A stretch of 64,000 bases of DNA, taken from the NCBI RefSeq assembly GCF_000418325.1, contig NC_021658.1, positions 12,442,501 through 12,506,500 on the forward strand, read 5' to 3'. The translations under genes and the position numbers were made by a program. The first letter of the stretch is position 1. Every line of letters begins with the position of its first letter. The notes below the pieces were generated by a model. The model searched no databases and was not told where the DNA came from. It saw only the letters and a list, made by a program, of their open reading frames with translations. Source of the DNA: Sorangium cellulosum So0157-2. Lineage in GTDB: Bacteria; Myxococcota_A; Polyangia; Polyangiales; Polyangiaceae. Below are positions 1-8,171 of this stretch, one piece after another.

Positions 1-518
1 CTCCCGCCGGTCACGAACCGGTCCCGGCCGCGCGACGACGGCCGCGCCTCCTCGGCGTCCTCGTCCTCGGCGTCGTCGGGCGACGCCGCGGGCGAGGGCG
101 CCGGCGGGGACCCGGCCGCGGGCTTCTCCGGGGCCGGCGCCGCCGGGGCCGGGTACGGCGCCGCCGGGGCCGGGGCGATCGCGATCAGGTCGCCGTCGCG
201 GGTCGCGACGTAGCTCCCGTCGGCGAGCAGGAGCTCCAGCACCCGGTCCGCCGGCTGGTCCTGGACGTGGAGATCGACGGCGTTGCCCGGCGGCACGTTG
301 AGCACGAGGCTCCACCCGGCGGCCTGGGCGACGCGCTTGAGCGCCTCGTTGCGCGGCTCGTTGCTCACCTCGACGCTCACCTTCGGCTCGACGTCTGGCC
401 AGGACCCCTTGCGGAGGATCTCCGCCGTGGCCGCGCCGCTGGCCGAGGCCCCCAGCGCGGCGCCCAGCGCGGCGGCGGCGAGGCGCGAGGAGACGAGACG
501 AGTCGAGACGGTGCGCAT
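1..518 (-). CDS. Exported protein with STN-like N-terminal domain (partial, C-terminus beyond window)
   Basis: The gene starts at the ATG at 518, which overlaps the TGA of the upstream anti-sigma gene (TGATG), so the two are translationally coupled. It runs off the left edge with about 172 residues visible. Residues 1-32 form a signal peptide ending in an Ala-rich stretch. Residues about 45-105 (EPRNEALKRVAQAAGWSLVL ... PADRVLELLLADGSYVATR) look like the short secretin/TonB N-terminal (STN) fold, in which a repeated beta-alpha unit packs periplasmically. A Pro/Ala-rich linker and an acidic stretch follow. It is the third gene of a sigma/anti-sigma operon, so an envelope sensor or effector role is plausible but inferred. 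The missing C-terminus could change the call. Confidence 0.65.
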   Translation of the reverse strand, partial: MRTVSTRLVSSRLAAAALGAALGASASGAATAEILRKGSWPDVEPKVSVEVSNEPRNEALKRVAQAAGWSLVLNVPPGNAVDLHVQDQPADRVLELLLADGSYVATRDGDLIAIAPAPAAPYPAPAAPAPEKPAAGSPPAPSPAASPDDAEDEDAEEARPSSRGRDRFVTGG

Positions 519-1048
519 CAGATCCCTCCGTTCAGCGAGAGCTGCTTTCCCCTGGTCCACGCGACATAGGCCCCCACGGTCACGAGCAAGGCCGCCGAGA
601 GCCACGGCAGCGCCGTGAGCCAGCCGGACAGGGCCCCGCTCCCGGCGACGGCGCAGCCGACCCTCACCACCACCGAGCAGGCGTGCCAGAGCCCCGCCCA
701 GCTCTCCCGCAGGCCGCCCGCCCCGGCCACGAGCGACGGCGCCGCGCCGAGCGCCGAGATCGCCAGGGCGAACGCGAGCGCCGGGACCGGCAGCGGCGCG
801 CGCGGCGCGGCGGTCTCCCTCGCGCAGCCGTGCGCCGCCTGGGCGCGCAGGAGCTCCCCCGCGCGGAGCGACAGGAGCGCCGCCTCACCGAGCTCCGAGG
901 AGCAGCTCTGGCAGCGCGCGGCGTGCTCGAGCGCGCCCTCGGGCAGGAGGGCCCCCTCGCCGTCGCCCAGCGCGCAGAGCGCTATCTCGGTGAGGTGACC
1001 GTTGGACTGCCACACGAGGTCGGGCGCGAGCCTGTCGTCGTCTTGCAT
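518..1048 (-). CDS. Membrane anti-sigma factor with zinc-finger motif
   Basis: A 176-residue protein lying two bases downstream of the ECF sigma gene. Residues about 42-49 carry the His-x3-Cys-x2-Cys signature (HAARCQSC) of zinc-binding anti-sigma (ZAS/zf-HC2) domains, which bind ECF sigma factors in the cytoplasm. Two hydrophobic segments follow (about residues 85-105 and 148-168), consistent with membrane anchoring. Position, size and motif agree with a cognate anti-sigma that holds the upstream sigma factor inactive until an envelope signal arrives. The signal is unknown. Its stop overlaps the next start, so the three genes form one operon. Confidence 0.8.
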   Translation of the reverse strand: MQDDDRLAPDLVWQSNGHLTEIALCALGDGEGALLPEGALEHAARCQSCSSELGEAALLSLRAGELLRAQAAHGCARETAAPRAPLPVPALAFALAISALGAAPSLVAGAGGLRESWAGLWHACSVVVRVGCAVAGSGALSGWLTALPWLSAALLVTVGAYVAWTRGKQLSLNGGI

Positions 1049-1050
1049 CG

Positions 1051-1647
1051 TCACTCTCCGAGCGCCTCGGCCAGGCAGCGCCTGCCTCGCGCGATCCACG
1101 TCGCCACCGTCCCGAGCGGGATGTCGAGCCGGCGCGATATCTGCTGGTAGTTGAGGCCTTCGACATGGAAGGCCAGGAGCGCGCGGCGCTGGGGCTCGGC
1201 CAGCTTCTGCAGGGCCAGCTCGATCCGGCGGGCGCGCTCGGTCTGGGCGGCGCGCTCCTCGGGCCCGGGCGCCGGGTCCTCGACCGAGTCGAGGAGCTCG
1301 CGCTGCTCCTCGGCGCTCGCCTCCGGGAGCGCCTCGGCGCGCCGCGTGCGGCGGCGGCGGCGCAGCACGTCGAGCGCCACGTGGCGCGCGATCCCGAGCA
1401 CCCACGGGCGCAGCGGCTCGCCGTCGCGCAGGCGGCTGCGCCCCTCGAGGGCCCTGGCGAGCGCCTCGTGGGTGCAATCCTCGACGTCGGGGTGATCGGA
1501 CCGCTCCCCGAGCACGCAGGCGATCGCCGCGCGCACCACCGGCCGCAGGGCGGCGGTCTCGTCGAGAGACGCCCCCACCGTCACAAGCGACGCCGCGGGG
1601 AGCCCGTCGGACGCTTGGGGATACGGCGGCGTGGCCACTGGAATCAT
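1051..1647 (-). CDS. ECF-family RNA polymerase sigma factor
   Basis: A 198-residue sigma-70 family protein. Region 2 is at about residues 30-95 (DHPDVEDCTHEALARALEG, then a basic RRRRRTRR stretch) and region 4 at about residues 140-195 with the helix-turn-helix QQISRRLDIPLGTVATWIAR. The ATG at 1647 was preferred to an upstream in-frame ATG at 1683 because sigma region 2 begins soon after it and the extra residues are uninformative. It is followed immediately by its membrane anti-sigma gene. Many ECF operons are autoregulated; no promoter could be read here because the upstream DNA is a minisatellite and hairpin. Confidence 0.85.
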   Translation of the reverse strand: MIPVATPPYPQASDGLPAASLVTVGASLDETAALRPVVRAAIACVLGERSDHPDVEDCTHEALARALEGRSRLRDGEPLRPWVLGIARHVALDVLRRRRRTRRAEALPEASAEEQRELLDSVEDPAPGPEERAAQTERARRIELALQKLAEPQRRALLAFHVEGLNYQQISRRLDIPLGTVATWIARGRRCLAEALGE

Positions 1648-1761
1648 GCTGGACCCAGACAGTTCGCGCGAGCCCTCCCCCAAATTTCACGGGCTGGTCG
1701 AGAACGCGCCAGCGGCATCGAGATGGCCGAGGGCCGCCGCGGCCCGACCGAGCCCCACCTC

Positions 1762-2013
1762 GGTTCCTGGACGGCCGCCCCCGGTTCCTGGACGGCCGCC
1801 CTCGGTTCCTGGACGGCCGCCCCCGGTTCCTGGACGGCCGCCCTCGGTTCCTGGACGGCCGCCCCCGGTTCCTGGACGGCCGCCCTCGGTTCCTGGACGG
1901 CCGCCCCCGGTTCCTGGACGGCCGCCCTCGGTTCCTGGACGGCCGCCCCCGGTTCCTGGACGGCCGCCCCCGGTTCCTGGACGGCCACCCTCGGTTCCTG
2001 GACGGCTTCCCTA
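1762..2013. repeat. Minisatellite, 12 units of 21 bp
   Basis: Twelve head-to-tail copies of a 21-bp unit (ggttcctggacggccgcc plus a three-base end that alternates ccc/ctc). The alternation gives a 42-bp higher-order period over the first eight units; the last units carry point changes. It lies 115-366 bp upstream of the ECF sigma gene start. Because 21 is a multiple of three it is open in several frames (for example GSWTAAP repeats), but none of these looks like a real protein. Confidence 0.95.
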
Positions 2014-2039
2014 GCCAGTACCGCGGGTCAGAGCTCCCG

Positions 2040-2172
2040 CCAGGGATCTGCCTCGCGAGCGACAGAGAAATAAACGCAAAGGCGCAAAGGCGCAAAGGCG
2101 CAAAACTACAAATCTTTTTTGCGTCTTTGCGCCTTTGCGCCTTTGCGTTGAACTCTCGCTCCAGATCCCTGG
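2040..2172. repeat. Long palindromic element with 9-bp-repeat arms
   Basis: A 133-bp imperfect palindrome. The outer arms are an exact 11-bp inverted repeat (ccagggatctg at 2040-2050, complement at 2162-2172). The inner arms consist of (gcaaaggc) type 9-bp repeats at 2074-2105 facing the complementary gcctttgcg repeats at 2115-2149, around a loop of about 9 bases. Weaker pairing (gagcgacagag against ctctcgctc) joins the two parts. It lies between the 3' end of the hydrolase gene and the minisatellite. It could terminate transcription or be a small mobile palindrome; no ORF or transposase is associated. Confidence 0.85.
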
Positions 2173-2193
2173 CCGGACTGCTCGCGGGCGGAA

Positions 2194-3105
2194 CTAGGGG
2201 CCTGCTCCGGGCGTAAGGAACTCGATGAGCTCGGGAACGACCAGCGCCGGGTCCTCCAGGTGGGGCGCGTGGCCGAGCGGCACGAGGCGCAGCGTGGCGC
2301 GGGGGATCGCGGCGGCCGCGGCGATGCCGAGCGGCGCCGGGAACACGTCGTCGCGCTCGCCCCAGAGCACCAGCGTCTCCGCGTCGATCTCGCCGAGCCG
2401 CGAGAGGCGATGAGGCACCGGGCCGACGGCGGGGAAGAGCGCGTCGAACGCGGCGACAGGGGCGACCCGGCCGTCGGGCACGGCGTAGAGCTCGCCGTGC
2501 AACGCCGCGAGGCGCTCGCCGCGCGGCGTGGGCTGCGGGGGGCGGATGCGGCGGAAGAGCGCCTCGCCGAGCACCCGCCTCAGGCGCTCCGGCGGGGCGC
2601 GGAAGTAGGCGCGGCTCCAGGCGGTCATGACCGGCCCGACCCCCATCGCGCCGATGAGCACGAGCTTCCGCGGGCGCGCGCGCCTGCGGAGCGCGATCTC
2701 CGCCGCGACCAGCCCGCCGAGCGAGTGGCCGACGAGCGCGGCGTCGCCGAGATCCAGCTCGAGGAGGAGCTCCTCGACCGGATCGGCGAAGAAGCGGAGG
2801 CCCTCCTCGAAGCCCCCGCCCTCGAACGGCGGCGACGAGGCGTGGCCGAAGCCCGGCAGATCCACGGCGATGACGCGGTGGCGGCGCGCGAGCTCGGGGA
2901 GCAGCGGGAACCACGTCGTCGCGGCGTTGCCGCGGCCGTGCAGGAGGACCACCGGCGAGCCGCGGCCGCCCTCCAGGTAGCGGAGCGTCGAGCTCAGCGC
3001 GGCGCGGCGGTGCACCGCGAACGGCGGCTCGCCGGCGGCGAGCTCCGCGAGGATTGTGCGCTCGGCCGGGCCCAGGCGGGAGACGACGGCGTGGACATTC
3101 GTCAC
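2194..3105 (-). CDS. Alpha/beta-fold hydrolase
   Basis: A 303-residue protein with the alpha/beta hydrolase landmarks in order: oxyanion-loop HGRGN (VVLLHGRGNAATTW), VDLPGFGHAS, nucleophile elbow GHSLGG, the acid-strand LWGERDDVFP and the late histidine LGHAPHLED. All three catalytic residues are present. The GTG at 3105 was chosen because a purine-rich GGGGAG sits 7 bases upstream; longer in-frame starts add low-complexity sequence. No signal peptide is seen, so the product is probably cytoplasmic. The substrate cannot be told from sequence: esterase, lactonase and C-C hydrolase members share these motifs. Confidence 0.8.
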   Translation of the reverse strand: MTNVHAVVSRLGPAERTILAELAAGEPPFAVHRRAALSSTLRYLEGGRGSPVVLLHGRGNAATTWFPLLPELARRHRVIAVDLPGFGHASSPPFEGGGFEEGLRFFADPVEELLLELDLGDAALVGHSLGGLVAAEIALRRRARPRKLVLIGAMGVGPVMTAWSRAYFRAPPERLRRVLGEALFRRIRPPQPTPRGERLAALHGELYAVPDGRVAPVAAFDALFPAVGPVPHRLSRLGEIDAETLVLWGERDDVFPAPLGIAAAAAIPRATLRLVPLGHAPHLEDPALVVPELIEFLTPGAGP

Positions 3106-3204
3106 GGGCGCTCCCCGTAGCGCGAACGATACGGCGCGGAAATGCCGCAGCCCAGAAGGGCGCCGCCGCGCGCCCGCCCGTGCGTCGGCACCGCCTGTGT
3201 CGCC

Positions 3205-3320
3205 GGGCTGCGTCAGCACCGGGGCTGCGTCCGGGCCCTCTGTCAGCACCGGCGCTGTGCCCGGGCCTGCGTCAGTCCCGACCCCCGGGCCTGCGTCAGT
3301 CCCGGCCGTGCCCGGGCCCG
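3205..3320. repeat. Degenerate direct repeats between hydrolase and cytochrome genes
   Basis: Degenerate copies of a roughly 21-bp unit (cccgggcctgcgtcagtcccg); two near-exact copies are at 3260-3280 and 3284-3304. The last copy runs into the 3' end of the cytochrome gene. Function unknown. Confidence 0.7.
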
Positions 3321-4966
3321 AGGATGAGCTGCATCTTGGCCATGGGCTCGAACCCCTCGACGTGCGGCGGGTGGTGGCACTGCGTGACGCAGCTCTCGGG
3401 CGAGGGCGCGAGCACGATGAGCCCCTTCTTCTCGGGATCCTTCGCGTGCAGCGAGCCCGGGCCGTGACACTCCTCGCACTGCACGTTCTGGAGGGAGGCG
3501 TTGTGCGTCACCGTGGAGCCGCCCGGCTTGCCGTAGCCGGTCACGTGACAGCTCACGCAGTCGAGGTTGTACTCCTTGAAATCCTGCTGCAGCGTCGCGT
3601 AGGCCCGCGCGTGCGCGGTGCCGTCGAAGACCTTGCGCTCGTCGTCGTGGCAGTTCGTGCAGGCGTCGATGCCGATGTAGCTGGCCTCGCCCTTCGCCGG
3701 CGGCTCGGGGACGCGATCCGCGAACGCCTCCTTGTTGTGGACGTTGACCCGCTTGTAATAGGCGAGGAGCTGCCCGGCGACGTCCTTGTCGGCCCCGAGC
3801 TTCTCGCGCACCTCCACCGCGCTGTAGCGGAAGAAGCTGCCGGTCACCTTCGTCTCCGCCGACTCGAGCTGCGCCTTCTCGGCCCGGAGCTTCTCCAGGT
3901 CGGCCTTCCGATCGGCGATGTCCTTCGCGGACACCGTCTTGCTGCCCTCCCAGCCGTTGAGGCGGATCTCGAGCTCCCGGATCCGCGCCGACAGGCTGAT
4001 GAGCTCGTCGGCCTTCGCGACGCCGCCCGCGTCGGCGAACACGAGCGGGCCGTCGCCCTTGCCGCGGACGAAGAGATCCACGACCGCCACCGACTGGAGG
4101 TGGTTCGGCGTCTCGACGACCAGCGTCGTCCCGATGAGCACCGGCGGCTTCGGGCCGTCGTTGACGTCCCCGCGCTCGCTGGGCTTGCCCAGCACGAGCA
4201 CGTGCAGCTCCGGCGCGTTGTCGGCGAGCCGCAGCGCCTCGCCCCGCGGCAACGCGGCGAGCCCCACGAACACCGTCGCGCCCTGCTTCTTCGCCTCCTC
4301 GACGCCCGCCTTCACCGCCTCGACCGCCGAGCCGGCCTTGACGCCGTCGGGATAGGCGCCCGCGAGGCCCTTCGGGTCGCTCACGCCGATGAGCCCCACC
4401 TTCACGCCGGAGACGTCGCGCACCACGACGCCCCGGACGCCCTGCGCGCCCTCGAGGTTCTTGGCGAGCACGGCCGCCCCGGACTGCTCCTGGTACTTCG
4501 CGAGCGCCTCGGCGCCGAGCGCCCAGTCGTTCTCGCCCGGCGCCCACGCCGCGAGCCCGATCTCCTTCGCCGCCAGCGCCATCGCCTCGGCCTTCCAGGC
4601 GTCCTGGGTGCGGCGCTCCGGCTTCACCTCCGGCTCCATGAAGAGCAGCGGCCCGGCGCCGACCACGAGCCGATCCGGCGCCTCGCCGCGCTGGCTCTCG
4701 ATCAGGGCGGCGAGGTGGTCGATGCCCCCGAGCTGGTCCTTCGTGCAGCCGCACGGCTCCAGCGCGCCGGCCACGGTGCTGAGCACGTAGAGCCGCACCG
4801 TCGGCCGGGTCGCGCCCACGTCGGCGTCCGCCTCCGCGCTCGCGGCGCCCTGCTCGGGGACCTTGCACCCCTGGCAGGCCGCCGCGCCGGCCGCCGCGGC
4901 GATCGCGAGGAATGGGATCAAGAGCGCGTACCCCCGACGCACTCCGCGAAGAAGCGAGCGCTTCAT
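3296..4966 (-). CDS. UshA-like lipoprotein fused to a multiheme cytochrome c domain
   Basis: A 556-residue exported protein. The N-terminus has a lipoprotein signal with lipobox AAAC at about residue 31. Residues about 50-330 resemble the UshA/5'-nucleotidase metallophosphoesterase fold variant that begins LSTVAGALEPCGC, a feature of cytochrome-linked family members. A helical, possibly coiled-coil segment (about residues 325-385) follows. The last 130 residues hold covalent haem motifs CTNCH, CVSCH and CEECH plus CVTQCH, a CX3CH variant, and His-rich ligands. This suggests a periplasmic or outer-membrane multiheme electron carrier of the cytochrome c554 type. Whether the N-terminal domain is catalytic is doubtful, since canonical metal-binding signatures are weak. 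ATG 4966 gives the proper signal peptide. Confidence 0.8.
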   Translation of the reverse strand: MKRSLLRGVRRGYALLIPFLAIAAAAGAAACQGCKVPEQGAASAEADADVGATRPTVRLYVLSTVAGALEPCGCTKDQLGGIDHLAALIESQRGEAPDRLVVGAGPLLFMEPEVKPERRTQDAWKAEAMALAAKEIGLAAWAPGENDWALGAEALAKYQEQSGAAVLAKNLEGAQGVRGVVVRDVSGVKVGLIGVSDPKGLAGAYPDGVKAGSAVEAVKAGVEEAKKQGATVFVGLAALPRGEALRLADNAPELHVLVLGKPSERGDVNDGPKPPVLIGTTLVVETPNHLQSVAVVDLFVRGKGDGPLVFADAGGVAKADELISLSARIRELEIRLNGWEGSKTVSAKDIADRKADLEKLRAEKAQLESAETKVTGSFFRYSAVEVREKLGADKDVAGQLLAYYKRVNVHNKEAFADRVPEPPAKGEASYIGIDACTNCHDDERKVFDGTAHARAYATLQQDFKEYNLDCVSCHVTGYGKPGGSTVTHNASLQNVQCEECHGPGSLHAKDPEKKGLIVLAPSPESCVTQCHHPPHVEGFEPMAKMQLILGPGHGRD

Positions 4967-5062
4967 GCCCGCGCTATAGCACACGGGCTCGGGCGCATGA
5001 GCCGGGGGCCGCGCCGAGGCGCCGGCGGCGGTGTCCAGGCGCCGGCGACGGGACGGGGACGC

Positions 5063-6538
5063 TCAGAAGCTCGACGGAGCGAAGGGCAGGACCGTCTTCA
5101 GGTCGGCGTCGTTGAACCGGAGCTGCAGGCCGATGAAGTAATCCCGGCGATCGGTGTTCAGGATGTCGTCCATGCCGCCGAGCAGCCACAGCTTGCGGAT
5201 GAACTCGTACGCGAGCGCGACCCGCCAGCGCGGCGACAGCTCCTCGCCGAAGCCGAAGAGGTCCTGCCGGAGCTCGAACCGGTCGTCGAGCAGGTGGAGA
5301 TCGAGGCCGAGGCCGCCCGTCGACTCCTTGATGCCGAACCGGCCGGTGAACGGGCCGAGCCGCTTCGCGAACTGGAACGAGAAGCGGAAGGCGTTCGTCG
5401 TGATCGTGCGGACCTCGCGGTAGTGCGCCGGGTCGTTGATGTTGGTCGTGTCGACGTCGATCTGCTGGAAGTCCGTCTTGCCGCGCGGGTCGTTCACCAG
5501 CTCGACGACGTAGTACTTGTCCTCGGTCGGCTGGAGCCGGAGCTCGACGTAGCTCTTGATGGTGTTGGCCAGGAAGTTGTAGTCGGTCCGGAGCCCGACC
5601 ACCGTCTGGAAGCGGCTGATCCCGCCGACGAGCTCGCCGACGTCCTCGACGACCGTCTCGACCTCGTTGATCAGCGTCTCGTCCTTGGTGAGGCGGCCGA
5701 GCGTCCCCTCCCCGCGGTCGACGCGCGCGGCGATGCTGTCCACGTGCTTCAGCGCCGACTCGAGGTTCTCGGTCGCGCGCCCCACCCGCTCGGCGGCGCG
5801 CCGGAGCTCGCCGGGCTGCCCGCCCTGCTGGCCGGGCACCTCGGCCGCGGCCGTCATCGTGCGGATGTCGCGGGTCACCTGCTCGACGTTGCGGAGGATC
5901 TCCCGCAGGCGCGGGCCCGACTCGCCCGTGATCTGGTTGATGTTGTTGATCGTCTGCGTGACGCCCGCGCGGTTCTCGCGCACGGTCGCGTTCATCTGCT
6001 CGGTGACGTCCGCGAGGTTGTCGAGGATCTGCGCGAGCCGCTCCTGCCCGGTCTCGGAGCCGACGGTGTTCTTCAGCGTCTCGGTGACGGTCTTGACGTC
6101 CTTCAGGATCTCGGAGACCTGCCCCTGCATCGACTGGATCGTCGGCTCATCGATGTAATAGAGGACCCGCCCCTCGTCGGGGATGCGCGGCTTGCCCTCG
6201 GTGCCGGGCGAGAGCACGACGAACGACTCGCCGATGAGGCTCGTGGCGCGCTTGCCGATGGCCGCGTCCTCGTAGAGCGGGACGTCGGGGCTCATCTTGA
6301 TGTCGATGCGCGCCTGGCCGTTGTAGAGCGAGATCCTGTCGACGACGCCGACCTGGATGCCCGAGATCATCACCCGCGATTGCGGGGACACGCCGATGGC
6401 GTCCGGCAGCGTGGCCCAGACGCGGTAGCCGTTCCCGCCGCCCACGTCGCGCGAGACGAAGCGGTAGCCGCCGTAGGCCGCGCCTGCGAGCACGATCGTC
6501 ATGACGCCGACCTTCGCGGCCTTGGAGACCTCAGCCAT
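5063..6538 (-). CDS. MCE/MlaD-domain protein with C-terminal outer-membrane-like region
   Basis: A 491-residue protein. One N-terminal transmembrane helix (about residues 9-27) is followed by an MCE/MlaD domain (about 40-115), then a long amphipathic helical region (about 120-300) rich in MCE-type sequence with NNINQITG and NLADVTEQM, and finally about 170 residues of alternating hydrophobic strands ending in Phe. MCE proteins form hexameric rings or tubes that carry lipids between membranes. A terminal Phe after beta-strands is typical of outer-membrane proteins, so this protein might span the envelope (inference). No Mla ABC ATPase or permease lies beside it. The start is the ATG just before the helix. 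Confidence 0.8.
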   Translation of the reverse strand: MAEVSKAAKVGVMTIVLAGAAYGGYRFVSRDVGGGNGYRVWATLPDAIGVSPQSRVMISGIQVGVVDRISLYNGQARIDIKMSPDVPLYEDAAIGKRATSLIGESFVVLSPGTEGKPRIPDEGRVLYYIDEPTIQSMQGQVSEILKDVKTVTETLKNTVGSETGQERLAQILDNLADVTEQMNATVRENRAGVTQTINNINQITGESGPRLREILRNVEQVTRDIRTMTAAAEVPGQQGGQPGELRRAAERVGRATENLESALKHVDSIAARVDRGEGTLGRLTKDETLINEVETVVEDVGELVGGISRFQTVVGLRTDYNFLANTIKSYVELRLQPTEDKYYVVELVNDPRGKTDFQQIDVDTTNINDPAHYREVRTITTNAFRFSFQFAKRLGPFTGRFGIKESTGGLGLDLHLLDDRFELRQDLFGFGEELSPRWRVALAYEFIRKLWLLGGMDDILNTDRRDYFIGLQLRFNDADLKTVLPFAPSSF

Positions 6539-6603
6539 CCTGCGCGAGGGCCACGGTAGCACGAGCCGACCGCGGGACCGCGCGGCTTTCTCCCCGACGC
6601 GAC

Positions 6604-6631
6604 GCGTGGCGCGTGGCGCGTGGCGCGTGGC
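6604..6631. repeat. Heptanucleotide tandem repeat, 4 units
   Basis: Four exact copies of gcgtggc, directly followed by the first copy of the 128-bp duplication. A one-base variant heptamer array is found at 49451-49492. Confidence 0.9.
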
Positions 6632-6886
6632 GTCCGGTGCGAAGAGGCGCGCGCGGGTCGGGTGCGAGGACGCGCACGCGGGCGGCCGGAGACGGGCGCC
6701 AGGTCCGGAAACCTGCTAGCCGAGGCGTATGCGGTCGTGGTGGGCCAGAGGGGTGTCGCGTCCGGTGCGAAGAGGCGCGCGCGGGTCGGGTGCGAGGACG
6801 CGCACGCGGGCGGCCGGAGACGGGCGCCAGGTCCGGAAACCTGCTAGCCGAGGCGTATGCGGTCGTGGTGGGCCAGAGGGGTGTTC
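6631..6886. repeat. Tandem 128-bp duplication including a start codon
   Basis: Two head-to-tail copies of 128 bp (6631-6758 and 6759-6886), identical over about 126 bp; the first difference is at 6885. Each copy carries the leader and the first codons (ATGCGGTCGTGGTGGGCC) of the CAP-domain gene. As 128 is not a multiple of three, the upstream ATG (6729) reads a different frame from the functional ATG (6857). Confidence 0.95.
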
Positions 6887-8014
6887 GGCGCGGCGCTCAC
6901 CTTCGCCGGGGCGGCAGCCGCGGAGCCGCCGGCGCTCACGTGGGAGGCGGCGACGCGCTCGCCGCAGCCGCCCGCGGCCCTCGCGCCGGACGTCGCCGCG
7001 CTCGCGGCGCGCTGCGGGAGCGCGGACGCGGCGCTCGCCGCCGTCGCCCGGCGCAACGTCGAGCGGCAGCTCCAGGGCGGGGAGATCATGCCGCCCGACG
7101 AGCTCGCCTTCACGCTGCGCGCCGCGGGCGCGCCGCACGCCTGGCCGAGGGGCTGGTCGATCTCCGGCCGAGGGCTGGGGCCGGACGAGGTCGGGGCGCG
7201 GCTCGACGGGTGGATCGCGGGCTGGACCACGCTCGGGGTGCGGCGATGTGGGGTGGCCCAGGCGAAGAAGCCGGATGGGACGGTGATCGTGGCCGCGGTC
7301 GGGGTGGACGCGCTCGCGGATCTGTCGCCGCTGCCGACGACGGCGCGCGTGGGGCAGTGGGTGACCCTCGAGGGGACGATGCGGGTGCCGGCGAGCGCGG
7401 TGAAGGTGGTGCTGCTGGGGCCGCGGGGCGCGCCCAAGACGGTGCTGAGCTCGCTGTCGGGCGCGCGGCTCCGCTCGAGCTTCGCGGTCGACCAGCCGGG
7501 GAGCTGGCTGGTGCAGGTGCTGGCCACGGTGTCGACCGGGCCGAGGCCCGTGCTGGAGGCGATGATCTTCGCGGGGAGCGCCCCGCCGGGCCGGTACGTC
7601 CGCGCGACCGCGCCCGGCGAGGAGGCCGCGAAGGGGGCGCAGGGCGACGAGGACGCGATGCTGCGGATGATGAACGCCGCGCGGGCCTCGGAGCACCTGC
7701 CGGCGCTCGCGCGCGACGCGGCGCTCACCGCGCTGGCGCGGGCGCACTCCGAGGAGATGATCAAGGCGAAGATGGTGGGCCACGACGTGGGCTCGGGCGA
7801 TCCGGCGGTGCGCCTCCAGGCGGCCGGCTACCGGGCGACGATCGCGGGGGAGAACGTCGCCAGCTCGACCACGACCGAGGGCGCGCACCGCGCGATCTGG
7901 GCGAGCCCGTCGCACCGGGGCAACCTGCTCGACCGGCGCTACGGAAAGACCGGCGTGGCCGTGGTGCGCGACCCGAGCGGCCGGGTCTGGGTGACGCAGC
8001 TGTTCGCGGGGTGA
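6857..8014 (+). CDS. Exported CAP-domain (SCP/PR1-like) protein
   Basis: A 385-residue protein with a short signal peptide (residues 1-21, ending AAAA). The C-terminal 130 residues are a CAP domain with all family landmarks: ALARAHSEEM, H in MVGHDVG, RLQAAGY, GENVASS, AIWASPSHRGNLL, YGKTGVAVV and WVTQLF. CAP proteins are extracellular and bind lipids or sterols, or act as metal-dependent toxins; bacterial roles are mostly unknown. The middle (about 150-250) has a beta-rich, Ig-like look. The gene is preceded by the tandem copy of its own 5' region. A weak Shine-Dalgarno (GGAAACCTGCTAGCC) makes the start less certain, but the signal peptide supports ATG 6857. Confidence 0.85.
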   Translation: MRSWWARGVFGAALTFAGAAAAEPPALTWEAATRSPQPPAALAPDVAALAARCGSADAALAAVARRNVERQLQGGEIMPPDELAFTLRAAGAPHAWPRGWSISGRGLGPDEVGARLDGWIAGWTTLGVRRCGVAQAKKPDGTVIVAAVGVDALADLSPLPTTARVGQWVTLEGTMRVPASAVKVVLLGPRGAPKTVLSSLSGARLRSSFAVDQPGSWLVQVLATVSTGPRPVLEAMIFAGSAPPGRYVRATAPGEEAAKGAQGDEDAMLRMMNAARASEHLPALARDAALTALARAHSEEMIKAKMVGHDVGSGDPAVRLQAAGYRATIAGENVASSTTTEGAHRAIWASPSHRGNLLDRRYGKTGVAVVRDPSGRVWVTQLFAG

Positions 8015-8171
8015 TCGCGGACGTCACGCGTCAGGCGCCGCCGGTACTCTCGCCGGAGCCGCTCGAGCTCCGCCAGCGCGTCCGCGAGCCGGCGCTCGGC
8101 CTCTTCACCGCCGCGCCGGCGCCTGCGGCTCGTCCGGGCGGCCGCCGTTCCGCGCGTGTATCCTTGCACCG

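Noticed and set aside
1762..2013. CRISPR-like regular repeats
   Set aside because: Units are contiguous without spacers, 21 bp long; a minisatellite, not a CRISPR array.
2070..2155. Short protein encoded by hairpin arms (FAPLRLCAFA-type)
   Set aside because: Both strands give similar low-value peptides because of the palindrome; no start/RBS.
518..2914. 798-residue minus-strand open frame spanning sigma operon, minisatellite and hairpin
   Set aside because: It reads across known genes in another frame and through repeat DNA (repeated SRNRGRP-type peptide, hairpin-arm translations). No domain; typical of GC-rich DNA.
3056..6559. 1167-residue plus-strand frame opposite the cytochrome and MCE genes
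   Set aside because: Antisense shadow of two well-supported genes; low-complexity Arg/Leu/Val sequence.
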